In this document: positions 38,598 through 49,860 of the stretch, piece after piece
Position numbering within the stretch: position 1 is the stretch's first letter
Layout: every line of letters begins with the position of its first letter
Assembly (NCBI GenBank): GCA_905250125.1
Contig: CAJNOL010000877.1
Coordinates: 33,207-97,206, forward strand
Reading direction: 5' to 3'
From: Rotaria sordida
Lineage: Eukaryota; Rotifera; Eurotatoria; Philodinida; Philodinidae
Length of the DNA: 64,000 bases
The notes under the pieces: model-generated
What the model was told of the DNA's origin: nothing
What the model saw: only the letters and a program-made list of their open reading frames with translations
Databases searched by the model: none
Translations under genes and position numbers: made by a program

Positions 38598-39369
38598 ATG
38601 ATTTCAACATCTACACAATCATCAATAACATCAATTTCTCTCAAACTTAATCAAGTAGAAACTTCTATTTCACGTCATAGTGGTAGAATACAAAATTTAT
38701 CCGAATCTGATTCAAGTGTTCAATATACATTTAAAGATAAATTGAAATTAGGAATACAATAGTTAATAGATCCATTTCAACAATATTGTTCATTCAACGC
38801 AACAGATAATAAAGAATCTATATATTCATTTAATTCTCAATGTTTGAAACCAGAATTTAATCGAATAAATGTTCTATTGAAATATTTTTCTTTTGATGTC
38901 ATGTTTACTAATGGTATATAAGTATTTATCAATTCTTTTGATAAACATAATATAATAGGAAACTTTTACTCTTGGTTTTATTATATTTATCATCGATTTG
39001 TGAAGTTTATTTGAACACCGTAAAATTAGTCAGATGTCAGCAATAAATACAAAAAATACAACATTATTAAATCCATTTAGTTTCATTGGAATAATATTTA
39101 TATATTTAGTTTATTATTTTTTATTTTATGTATAATAAGTTGTTTGAGTATTAATCGAGAAAATTTAAATCTTCTTCGTATTTCACTTATTAGTCAATTT
39201 TTAACATTAATTGTGTTTTTAATATTTGCAATATTTATATTAGTTTAGGGAGAAAAAATTCGAAATAAAATAGCTGAAGAAATGATCATTGGATTGAAAT
39301 CACATTATCATATAGATGAAGTATGGACGATATTTTTTGATAAACTTCATACGAATTACTTTCGTTGCG
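38598..39369 (+). pseudogene. Tetraspanin pseudogene
   Basis: Recognisable pieces in order. Exon-like 38598-38913 starts ATG (MISTSTQSSITSI...), has an in-frame TAG at 38760-38762, and ends INVLLKYFSFDVMFTNG just before a donor (G|GTATAT); this matches the start of tetraspanin TM1. The second piece, from about 38962 (TFTLGFIIFIID), contains a TGA. The third piece, from about 39112, encodes the TM2 end and the typical inner-loop motif (CLSINRENLNLL), then TM3 (FLTLIVFLIFAIFILV), a TAG, and the start of the large extracellular loop (GEKIRNKIAEEM, FDKLHTNYFRC) with only one Cys before the Gly, where CCG is usual. It ends at a donor at 39370. No later exons were found. This is a decayed copy of a membrane-scaffold protein gene, perhaps an ohnologue. 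Confidence 0.75.
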
Positions 39370-40079
39370 GTATGTAATAATATTTTACTTAATAAATATT
39401 TTAACTGAGGGTAAATCTGTTAGTCGATAAATCATGTGAAAGTTATTGACTATTCATTTTAGATCTCTTTTCGAAAAATTTCATATAGATTTAAATATCA
39501 AAATCATCTATTCTTGTTCCATTGGTATCTTCAAATATTATTTTACTTGATATACGTTACTACAATATTATTTTGTATCTGTTTGTTTTTCTTTATAAGA
39601 ATATGATTATTTATTAATGGAACATTCAATAAAAGCTTTTTATCATTTGGTTATTTCTAATTTTTCATACAACTTTACCATCTTTTAGATAAGATCTACA
39701 ATTTATGTCTTGAATAAAAACAAACTTTTCAATTGAATTTCTATATTGACATAGATTTCAAATAATAAACATATAGAAAAGGAGAACTTTATTCATTTTC
39801 ATATTTCATCCACTTTTACATATCATGGATTTTTAATCTATCAATCTCAATAGTTTACGATTAGGATTAATAATCAATCATTTGAACAGCGAAAGTAAAA
39901 TATCTTCTGCCTACATTCACTTTAAAGAGAACGATTATTAAAAGTAATATTCATATAAATCTCCATCTCGTTTTAAATAATTCAGAATTGATTAATTCAA
40001 AATTGATGCATATACAAAATAATTTGAAATTTGCTTATCTTAAAAGAACATTTCTGTTGAAAGTGATACCTTCATACGC

Positions 40080-40140
40080 GGTACTAGGGTGGGTGGATGT
40101 GCGTACAACGAAGAACAACACCCACACCCACACACCCTCG
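40080..40140 (+). repeat. Telomere-like GGGTGGG/CCCACACCC tract with inverted halves
   Basis: GGGTGGGTGGATGTG is followed after about 20 bp by CCCACACCCACACACCC, so the two strands carry G-rich tracts facing each other. The units resemble the TGTGGG telomere repeat reported for bdelloids but are degenerate. Related tracts lie at 40403-40440 and 40848-40885. Confidence 0.5.
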
Positions 40141-40199
40141 TATATTTGGGGCGACTATAAAAATGGATTAAAAAGTTTTATTAAGGATATTATGAATAC

Positions 40200-41010
40200 A
40201 GGTTGGGTTCGGATCCTGGTCAGATCCGAAAAAGTTTAATCAACCGGGCTCCGATTGGAGCTCGACTCTCAACAAAGTTGTAGAATCAGGGCCAAGTCCA
40301 AAAATCCTAAGTCCGATGGGCTCTGCCCCACACCCGAACCCGGTAAACAGTGAATTTTCAAATCTCAATCCTACTTGGACCTAAATGAATTCAGATAACG
40401 TTAGGTGTGGATGTGGGTGTGAATCTGGGTGTGAATGTTGAGAAACTAAAGACTCACTCGCATCCAGATACACATCCCATATCATCATTACTTTCTACAA
40501 CATCCATTGGTGACGTGCAAATACCTTGTACAATGAAAACTCGCAATTTTTTGTGTGCAACAATTTGCCCATGCGACGAATTTTTTTACAAAAGATAGTC
40601 TGTGATGAAAACTCCGATCATCCGGGATGAGAAGAACAGAAACGAAAAAAGTACAAGACGGTCAAGAGTATTCGGCGTACCAATCGTTTGGAAGAATATA
40701 GCAGCAAGTGATAAATTTGTAGACCAAAGATAAATATAACACGGATATGAGAAAAGACAAATGCAATGGGAAAATTCAAGTTCAAGCTAATCTCAACATC
40801 AAACGAAAAAATCAAGAAAGAACTTGTTAGCAACACTTCGACTTGTAGATGTGGATGTGGGTGGAATATGGATATGTGGGCGTTAGAGCAGCTCGTGGGC
40901 TGGACCAGAACTAGGACTCTATCTGAACGATATCGGATCCAGTTCTAAAATATATTGTTGAGCAAGTCAGAGTCTAGATCCAGGTCTAGAAGCTTGTACT
41001 GATCGGATCC
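40200..41010. repeat. Cluster of degenerate GC-rich hexamer islands
   Basis: Islands at 40200-40345 and 40890-41010 are built of units such as GGGTTCGGATCC, CAGATCCG, CCGGGCTCCG, CCGAACCCGG, GGATCCAG and TAGATCCAGG. Between them lie GTGTGGATGTGGGTGTG-type tracts (40403-40440, 40848-40885). The ends of the first island (GGGTTCGG / CCGAACCC) are inverted. The short open frames across it reflect composition. Confidence 0.5.
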
Positions 41011-41201
41011 GCGTTCGAATAAAAAAAAAAATGTTTGATAGACATAAAATATTTTTCGAAATCATTTTGGTTCTAATCCATTTTGTTCAAAAAGTAGTTT
41101 TTAATTTATTTATAAAAATAAAATGAAAAAGCAGGAACAAAGCTCTCTTTTTCGTTATTGCGAACAGTTGAGGAAAGATATATTAATTTTAAAAAATTTG
41201 A

Positions 41202-42180
41202 CCCTTTGAGTCCTGGTAGTACACACATGTACCAACTTGAAAATTTTCCAATCCTCGAGTTTTTGAGAATCTGGGAGAAATATTTTCAATAAATATTAGA
41301 AGCTGGTAGAGACCTGTACAAGCTTGCACGAATGATAGGGTGTATGAATGAGACTAAAAAGTGTACCGTGCCAAATTTCTTTAGTCCGAAAAAAGTTTTA
41401 ACCCATAACCTGATCTTTTAAAATTTTTCGTTAATTTTCCTTCTCTTCAAAGTCTATATTCATGAGATATATCTCAAGTACTATGATAGATAGTTCAGTA
41501 CGTTGCAAAAGATTAAATTCATTTGTTTTATTTCCATCAATTTTGAACAAAAGAATTATCTTCTGTACATACAAAATGCAATGTCTATGTGTGTGTCCAA
41601 ATATCGAGTCAGCATAGGTTATTCATATGGAGGCCACCGATTTGACCAATTTGGTACTCAAGGATATTTAGGATATGTGTCGTTTATAAGTACTGCATTC
41701 GTAGATAATTATTGAAGTAGAAAAAGAGTTAGAAGATCTTCAGCAATAAATAATTAGAAGAAGAAACGCACTGAAAAGAGAATAAGTAACACAGAAAGTT
41801 CGGAAGATCTACAACTTTTGACTCATATACCAAAAGTTATTTTCAACTTATCGTCAGTGCGCTTATTGTAGCACAAAAGAAATAGAGAAGAGAACGAACA
41901 TAATTTATAACTTTTATTGCGTCGATCTTTGCGTAAAAAATTGTTTTTTGCTGTATAATCAAAACTACGTGTATTAGTAATGAAATAAATAAATGTTTCA
42001 GTAATTATAATAACAATTTTTTTTTACGAAAACGCAACAATAACAAAAATATTTTAATTTTCATGTGATCACGTGCTTTTTTAATTGTAATTTAACCACA
42101 TGCTTCCTAATATGATCTAGTTAGTTTATACCAAGTTTCATCAAATTTTAGCTCAGTAAAAAAATTCAGGACTCAAAGGG
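41202..42180 (+). mobile_element. TTAA-bounded element, copy B (979 bp)
   Basis: The left end CCCTTTGAGTCCTG and the right end CAGGACTCAAAGGG are perfect 14-bp inverted repeats. The right flank is TTAA (42181-42184); the left flank is TTGA (41198-41201), one change from TTAA. Just inside the left end, GGTAGTACACACATGTACC parallels the TAGTAG...TACACAT blocks of copies A and C. The interior is AT-rich with no transposase, so this is a non-autonomous piggyBac-like element or MITE. Confidence 0.75.
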
Positions 42181-42777
42181 TTAAAAGATACTTCTCCTGT
42201 GTATAGTAATTTCTTTGGTAAATAGAACTTTTAAAATAATAAAATAAAAAAATAATTTTACTAGTTTGAGAGAAAATAATTTAAAGTAAAAATTAAATTA
42301 AATTAATTTAAGGTAAAATTAAGATAAAAATAATAAAACTAATAAATTAAAAATTACATTAAAATTAAAATTATTTGTTGACTTTTTGATACAGACTAGA
42401 CCTTTCTCAGAAATTGTTGCTACACACGCACACACTATTGATGTTCTTTTTTGTATAGCTATATACTCTTTTTTTTTTTATTTCTTTTATTTTTCTTTTT
42501 TAATATTGGTAATATGGACACAATGTGGATGGAGGTAAGAATCCTGTCTTCGCTGGTATTCATCCCACCTACCTGGGAGAAAATAGTGCAATAGTGATTT
42601 GAGATATTTTACAGCATCGTAGTGAGTAACAAAATACCCACACTCGAAGGAAAATTCTTTTAAAATTGTGCTTTTTTGTCCATTTATTGGTTTTTTTCAA
42701 AGAGAAAAATGAATTTCTTTGTTTACTTATTGACGAAAGTTTTTGTCTTGAAAATGTAATTGGTGTTTCAATTTTAA

Positions 42778-43101
42778 CCCTTTGGGAACGTTGATACAAG
42801 GATTGTAGCACCTATTTTTCAGTAAGGAAAATGTTTGTTCTTCATTAAGTTGTTATCACCTGTACGATAATTAGTCGTTCCAGCTGCTATTATATGCATA
42901 CCTTTTCTTTCTTTCTTCCTGTCATATAGATGGTTCTCAGATCTTCTCTTTTCTTTCTACTTCATATACTGACGCCATAATCATTGCCTCTCTTATCTTG
43001 GTGCACTGTCATAAAGATGTTATATAATCATTTTGAGTCAAATACAATAAACTGACGAAAGAGACATTTTCCAGTTAAAAATTAATTCCGTCCTCCAAGG
43101 A
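42778..43101 (+). mobile_element. Possible TTAA-bounded element, copy D
   Basis: Starts CCCTTTGGGAACG right after TTAA (42774-42777). A candidate right end, CGTCCTCCAAGGA, is followed by TTAA (43102-43105). The ends match only loosely and the interior is not clearly shared with copies A-C, so this call is weak. Confidence 0.35.
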
Positions 43102-43189
43102 TTAATAATTTGACACGTGCTTCGAACATAACAACAAATATTATTTTCAGAATTAATCAACTCAAACTTTAGCTTTTATAGGTACAGCG

Positions 43190-43345
43190 ACAGAACGCAT
43201 GACTCATCCCATCGCAATAGGTTTTTTCCAACGTATCAACCAATAGAAAAAATGTCGTTTTACAAACCTATATATGCGTCATTATTATTTCAAACTTTGC
43301 TCTATTCAGTCACGGCAAAATAACTTTGTTTACAGAAGTAAGTTG
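43190..43345 (+). promoter_or_regulatory. Promoter-like sequence without an obvious gene
   Basis: An ordered set of motifs: AP-1-like ATGACTCAT (about 43199), CCAAT box (CAACCAATAG, about 43229), TATA-like CTATATATGC (about 43269), an initiator-like CTCTATTCAGTCA, then a donor-like GAAGTAAGTTG at about 43336. No coding exon was found in the next 3 kb downstream, so this could be an orphan or relic promoter, or chance. Confidence 0.25.
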
Positions 43346-46088
43346 ATTTTCTTGTTTGATATATGTATCTTACTATTATATTATATTGATTGTCGATCCA
43401 TGTTTTGTTTTGATGAGTCATGATATACAACACATTCTTCTTTTTCCGTACATAGCGACAGTATTAGATAAACAACCCTATTAGGAAGTGAAAGTAAAAT
43501 ACGAATTAAAAGAAACAGTAAACTTAGGATATTTAAAAAAAGGTTATTATACATTTTATTAAATAATTAAATGACCTTCATTTTAATAAATTTATTAATT
43601 ATATTTAAACTATAGTTACAATTGAATATTAATTTAATATTTATTTATTTATTGTTTGAAAACGTTTTGAAGAATATCTTTCTCTATTGTCAGTTCAATA
43701 ACTTTATATTAAGACTAAATATACATACCTACACGTATTTCTAATGCATATTTATCTATTCTCGTTTAATAGTTTCTTTTTTCTAATAGCAGAAGGGAAT
43801 GACAAAACGATAATACTCAATGATTGAACCTACGTGTTTCATCTTTTGTTATACTTATAGAAAAAGAACAAAGAAAACAGAAAAATAGTTAGATACATAT
43901 TCCACATAGGGATATATACATTTAATCTTAATAGAAACTGAATGAAGTGATAAAAGAGAACGAAATTCTTCAATAAAAATTCATATTATAAATAAGTAAA
44001 TATTAATTTAACATTCAATAGTAATTATAATCAAATTATCGATTAATAAGACGAGAATTTAATGATAAACATAGAATTAAATTTATTTAGTAAATGTAGT
44101 TTCTCGAAATAAAGAATGTTTCATAATTTTCGACTCCATTTTTATTAATTGTCTATCTTTGCTGCATTCAATGATGGAAAAATATTGAATATATTTATTT
44201 CAAGAGTCAAACCTACGCTATAACTGAATAAAAAAACAAATCGGATTGAATTCTCATGAATATAACGAGATAACTACATCAGTAAAAATTTTAGCAAAAC
44301 TATTTTTTATTTCTTATCTGTCAAGTGTAAAAAATAAATAGCAGCCCCTTACTCATTCACTTGCTACAAGTCACTTCTATTGTTTTATTCTTATGATGCG
44401 CTCAACAGGTGAGAGAAGACTTGTAGTGGCGTGTATATTTCAAAGATGTGGCTCTTGTTGCGAAAGAAAATAATGTCCAAACTCACACACACATCCTACA
44501 CCGTTGAAATATATACGGCAGTAAGAATTTTTTCTTACCTGACGGACATATAATAAGTACAGAACGATGGAAGTGACTCACAACGAGTGAAAAGATGACT
44601 AATATTTTTTTTGCGCTTGATAGATAAAGAATAAAAAATGACTACCAAAATTTTTATTGATATAGTTCTTTTGTATCATATATGTAAATTTAATCTAATT
44701 GTTTTTGATTCATACCGTAGATGTTACTATTGAAATCTATATATATATGTTCAATATCTCTGGACTATTGTATACAGCAAAGATGAAAAAAATAGTGGGA
44801 TCGAAAATTATGAAATACCCATTATTTTTACACTTTTATCAGATGCAGAAAGAGCACTTTCAAGTAAATTGGCTTGTAAGTCCAACAAAACATAAATAAC
44901 TGTATTGAACATATGATAGATTCAGAGAAAAAAAACAACAAACAATTTGAAAATGACTAGATGGAATATTTCTCGAGATATACAACATAAACAATAAACT
45001 AGAAAGCCAAAGAAAAAAAATTCGTAAGTGATTAAGTCATCAAACACATCTAATTTTAATAAATCAAATAGAGTACTTTTAATTCTTAGATAATTTGTAC
45101 AACGATTAAAAAAAAAGGTTTTTCATCGATTAGAGATCGCAACAGAAATGTTTTCAATATTCAATTATCATTGTTATGAAAATGAAACAAATACACGAAA
45201 ATTTGTTAGGATTCTATTTTTATTGTTGTGCCAATATAATTGTATATTTACACATGTTTCGAAAATGACTATGTGATTACAAACAGCTTTTCCAGTAGAA
45301 GTGTCATATTCCCATTATCGTTATCAGTAAGGGATAAGTGGTATTTTCACATAAGTTGTAAGTGGTTTAGATTTAACTGAAGGTGGCCATTATACATCAC
45401 ATCATTGATGATTTCATCAGAAATATTTTCGTAGCTTTCTCTTGACTGATTATATTATCGAGTATGATTTTCTCAGTTGCTCAAGTAGCCTTAATAATTG
45501 TTAACATAAATAATTCGTCCCAAATCAAGAAGTATGGGTTATTGCCGATCAGAAAACTCAGGAAAATGGTGGAAATTCAGTAATCGGGTCCAATTGCCGG
45601 CTCGGCCCGGTTACGACCGGTAATGAGGAACTAGAAAAATCCGATCGTCGAATTCCTGCTTCGAAGTACCTACCATATTCTCGAGTTTTTCGGTCACAAA
45701 CGGTTTCTTTCCGGTAAGAATCCACCATAGGTTCCAGAGAGTACATTGAATCTCATCCAAGTTTTAACGCTGCATGAGTCAGTATATTCCAGAATTTTTC
45801 TGAGAGCCTGGTTCTTATCGACAGCACCGCTACAACTTACGGGTGGAAATTTTGCATTTACTGTTACTTCCACCTACACCTACCATAATAGCATTAGATA
45901 GTTTTTATGATTAAAAAGCTTTCTATTTAACATTGATAAATGGTCAGTTTAACCGTCGGTTAGTTGTTATCGCATGTTATTCCTTATCACTTACTTGGTA
46001 GGTGGTAGATACCGGAGGACAGTTATCGGGTAATAGGAAATTCCTGGATTTGACTATTTCGTCAAGGAAAGGCCATTTTACGAAAATA
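43346..46088. other. Gene-free interval with one GC-rich repeat island
   Basis: AT-rich DNA without supportable exons. At 45580-45720 a GC-richer island (GGCTCGGCCCGG, CGACCGG) resembles the CCGG-rich patches of the capicua intron. The open frame over it on the minus strand follows its composition. Confidence 0.4.
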
Positions 46089-46232
46089 GCGATTGTATAT
46101 GGAGTTTGATCAAAGGTCTTCGGAGTCAAGAAATCCGAATTTGAAATTGATTTCTCGAAATTGTGTGGTTTATTTCTCGGACAAATTATTTTTAATCTGC
46201 AGACCTTTGATCAAATTTCATAGAAAATCGTT
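46089..46232. repeat. Short inverted repeat upstream of the TRAF gene
   Basis: Arms of about 32 bp: CGATTGTATATGGAGTTTGA at the left and its partner on the opposite strand, CGATTTTCTATGAAATTTGA. Both continue into TCAAAGGTCT. The loop is about 80 bp. Confidence 0.6.
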
Positions 46233-46550
46233 ACTCATGGTAAGTGTGACACTTCAATTGAAGACTCACTCCCATACTGAGTCGTATTGGCTTTTTTTGG
46301 CCATTTTCTAGTGAGAAAAATTGAAAAATAGTTCGGAAGGAAGGAGCAATTGTCGTCAGCGTTCCTCTCAAAGTCTACTATTGACTCAGATAGTCTGTTA
46401 TCTACATTTAGTCGGAAAAAGATAAAACAATCTTTATGTAAATATATCAACAAAAGATTATCTTATAGTACTTGAGTGAAATTCCGTTTTTTCGTATTTT
46501 AGAAAAAAGTTAAACTGTTGAATTTAGAAATTTTAAAACTTTGAGGAAAA

Positions 46551-48309
46551 ATGGACAAAGAAAAGGCTAATAAATCGATCTCAATCTTCTGGTCAGACCA
46601 ACAATTTGAAAGGTTTTTGTGCTGCCTATGCTACGCCCTACTCTTCCCGCCGATGCAACTGATTTGCTGCGGGGCGCGCATTTGTGCGGCTTGCGGAATA
46701 TCAAAGTAATGTAATCTGCTTATTCATCTAACTAAATCTGATAAAAGTTTCTATTTGTAGACTTCAACAATTATCCCAATGTCCATTTTGTGAGGAATCA
46801 GGAATACCTGAGGTAAAATAAAATCAAAACTTGTTTTATTTAATGTAATATTTTAAAATTGAATATTTAGGCCAGAGATGATAAAGGTTTCCGACGAGAA
46901 CTTGAAGGCCTATCAATAAACTGTCCTAGATGCAATGATCAATCGTTTAGACTTTTCAAAGACTTGCCAGTAGAACTTTTTGTATGAATTATTTTTGTTT
47001 ATCAAAAGTTATTTATATATTAGACGCATCTCAACGACAACCATTGTGATCTTGAGTGTGAAAGTTGCGACGAAAAATTTATTTTTCCGCAACAAATTAC
47101 GAAGCATCAACAAGAAACTTGCAGAAAACGAATTGTCTGTTGTCCGCTCGATTTTGTAGGATGCTCGAAAGAGGTATTTATTATTCTACTACATTATTTG
47201 AAAGAATTTTCTATCTTATTAAATTTAATTTCATATTTAAGATTTCTTTATTTCAATACATTCAATTTATTTTTATTCTTATTTAGACTTTCTTTTATTT
47301 CTTTCTCTTAATTCATTGAAGATTGAAAAATATCTATTTATATATGATATATTTTATTTACATTTAGGTTAGATATGATGAAATGGTTCAACATTACTTA
47401 AATAATCAACATCAACGATGTCTTATGTTGTTTATTAAAAGAGTATTTCCGAAAAGTTTTCAAGGACAAGCGATGTCAATTTTACCACCATTTTTCGATG
47501 AACAGTATAATCATATGTTGACAGCTGCCTTAGAAAAAATCAATTCGATAGTTCAAAATGTAGAACCAATAATTCACAATTGCGCTCATCTTATGTCAGA
47601 GCGACAAAAACATGAAACAAATATTAATGAAATCCGTGCACAATCAATAAAAATCAAAGAATCGTCTGATAAAAATGCGAAACTTACAGAGAATTATCAT
47701 CAAGACTTGGGGAACATGGATAAAAGTCTCGCTGACATTAAATTAAAGTCTATCGCAGGCCCGAAGCTATTGTCATTCGATAGTACATATATATGCAAAT
47801 TCAATCTTCGTTCGTTGAATAGTAATGGACAAGTAGTACAATCTGAACCAATTCAGACATCACAAAGTGGATACAAACTAGCAATTAGTTGTGGTATATT
47901 TGTTGATGAACAGAATAAAAAACGTTATGTATCAATTTCATTCATAATTCTTCCTGGAGAATTTGATCCAATTTTATCATGGCCATTTCGATTTCCAGTC
48001 ACAATCAGTATACTTAAGTTGAAAGGAACAAAAAAGAATATCAGTCAGTCAATTTCATGGGACTCTCAAACAGTGCCACTTGATCGACCTGGAAACAATG
48101 CAAGTGTTTCCGTTCAAATACCAAAGTTTTGTCTAGTTGACGAACTTTTCGATAATACCAACACTTATACACAAGATGAATTGATCTTTGTACAACTATA
48201 TATCAATTTTATGGCATCATCTGCACATCCAACTACCAATAAAGAACAGTCAAGGATGATACACGATCCTATACAAACTAATATTTTATCAAACATGATG
48301 ACCAATTGA
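46551..48309 (+). CDS. TRAF-type protein: degenerate RING, TRAF zinc fingers, coiled coil, MATH domain
   Basis: Five exons: 46551-46705, 46761-46812, 46871-46981, 47024-47173 and 47368-48309, in consistent phase, giving 469 residues. RING at residues 24-62: C24-x2-C27, C40-G-A-R-I-C45-x2-C48, C59-x2-C62. The usual His of CGHRFC is Ala here, so one zinc ligand is missing and E3 activity is doubtful. Residues about 80-155 hold Cys/His-rich TRAF-type fingers (CPRC, HCDLECESC, CCPLDFVGC). Residues about 195-280 are helical and likely coiled coil. About 285-435 form a MATH/TRAF-C domain (SGYKLAISCGIFVDE, RYVSISFIILPGEFD, WPFRFPVTISIL). TRAFs trimerise and link receptors to NF-kB or JNK signalling. 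The exact TRAF subclass cannot be settled by eye. ATG 46551 is the first Met of the frame found. Confidence 0.93.
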
Positions 48310-48976
48310 AGACAACGTCTCATATCGTGAACTCTATAGAAGTTAAGATTTCGCTGTTTGTTTATTGTGAAATCTAGAAAACGTATATTTCGAAACCGAC
48401 AGGTTCGGAAATGAAACAATAAAAATCAAGACAATTGAAATTTTGAAAAGTTAACATTGCGAAAGATAAAATATCTCGAAAACAATTATCGAAAGAAATT
48501 ATTTTATGAAAAGAAAAACATCGAACAAAGACACCGAATACGTTCTTATATAATATAACTATATATATAGTAATCACGCAAACGCGATCAATCATTTCAG
48601 CTTTCTAATTTCTCCGAAAACTACATATTTCTCGCGTAACTCTGGTCAGTATTGCTGGTATTCCTCCAGAAACGGGTCGAAAAAAATATGCAAGTTGTAT
48701 TCCGGACTTAAAAGACATCACACCGAAACTCAGGTTTTTTTCAACATTCTCTCGAGAATAGAAATAAATCAAAACCTTATTGGATCTCGAAGAAAAAAGA
48801 ATAGAAAGGCGCCAATAACAAACCGAAAACTTATCATGTCCGGTCAAAGATTCATCGAAAAAAAAAAATCTATCAATTTCAGAGTCATTATTAAGACTAC
48901 CAGAAATATTGAGAAACTAATCAAATTCACTCAACACCCATCATCTACTTCAGACAGTTAAGGAATTGGTATTTTA
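48310..48976. other. Spacer after the TRAF gene
   Basis: Includes the presumptive 3' UTR. An 88-codon open frame at 48695-48961 has no domain, no splice context and no coding composition, so it is not called. Confidence 0.4.
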
Positions 48977-49229
48977 TCATTTAAACTGCGACGTATTGTC
49001 CAAAAAAAACCGTTTATCATACCTAAACGCCGTATCGAAGCCGATTAATAGCAGGAGGAAATCACCTCGATAAACTTCAAAAACGTTATTGGGTGTATTT
49101 CAGCACCAAATATATAAGGTGATGTTTTTTGACGTTTATCGAGATGGTTCCCCTGCTATTATCGGCTTCGATACGACGTTTAGGCATGATAAACAGTCTT
49201 TTTGGACAGTACATCGTAGTTTTAATGAC
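48977..49229. repeat. Near-palindromic hairpin element of 253 bp
   Basis: Arms of about 110 bp (48977-49090 and 49117-49229) are reverse complements, roughly 85% identical by eye, around a loop of about 25 bp. Shared blocks: GTTTATCAT.CCTAAACG, CGTATCGAAGCCGAT.AATA and CTCGATAAAC.TCAAAAA. Such a short loop with long arms gives a very stable hairpin. It fits a fold-back MITE or a hairpin-RNA source. Confidence 0.8.
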
Positions 49230-49330
49230 AAAGTGATGACTTCTTAACAGTCTGTAACAAGCAGTTCTTGACGATGAGCACAAGAGCGGGTGATGGATGC
49301 AGTAACATGTGAGCAAGGACGGCAAAGTGA

Positions 49331-49383
49331 GACTTCAATACTCCAAAGTACGATGAAGTACCGTACTTTGGAGTATTGAAGTC
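49331..49383. repeat. Perfect 22-bp stem with 9-nt loop
   Basis: GACTTCAATACTCCAAAGTA plus CG on the left is the exact reverse complement of the right half, around the loop ATGAAGTAC. No mismatch is present, unlike the diverged hairpins nearby. It could be a recent inverted duplication, a small-RNA hairpin or the centre of a larger decayed palindrome. Confidence 0.85.
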
Positions 49384-49860
49384 TTGCTTTTTCCCCATTT
49401 GGATGTGAGTGAAACATATAGCTGCAGATAGGTTTGGATGAGGTAGATGAGTGGAAGATAATGAATGTGTGAGGCTCTTCTCAGTGCTCACCCATAAAAA
49501 TTTTACGAAATCATATTTCTGACTTCGTTATTTAAGTGTATATTTAAAGCATTGTCATCTTACGATCAGACATGTTTTTGAATTTTGAAAATTGAATATG
49601 TTCAATATCGCTCACGTATACATATGAAACGCAAAACAAATGCATTAAGTCTTACATTTGAACTTGGTCTGTATGCTTACTTTTCTTGAATTTCGAACAC
49701 GTTTATATCCAGCAAAAATATTTACATAGATATGCCAGTCAATGATGCGTACTAGAACAAACTATCTTAACAGTAGTGGGATCATTAGATACTAACACTA
49801 CGCATGTATGTGATTGACAGAAGTTTTCTTAAACCCATGTAAACATTATGCGATCTTTAA

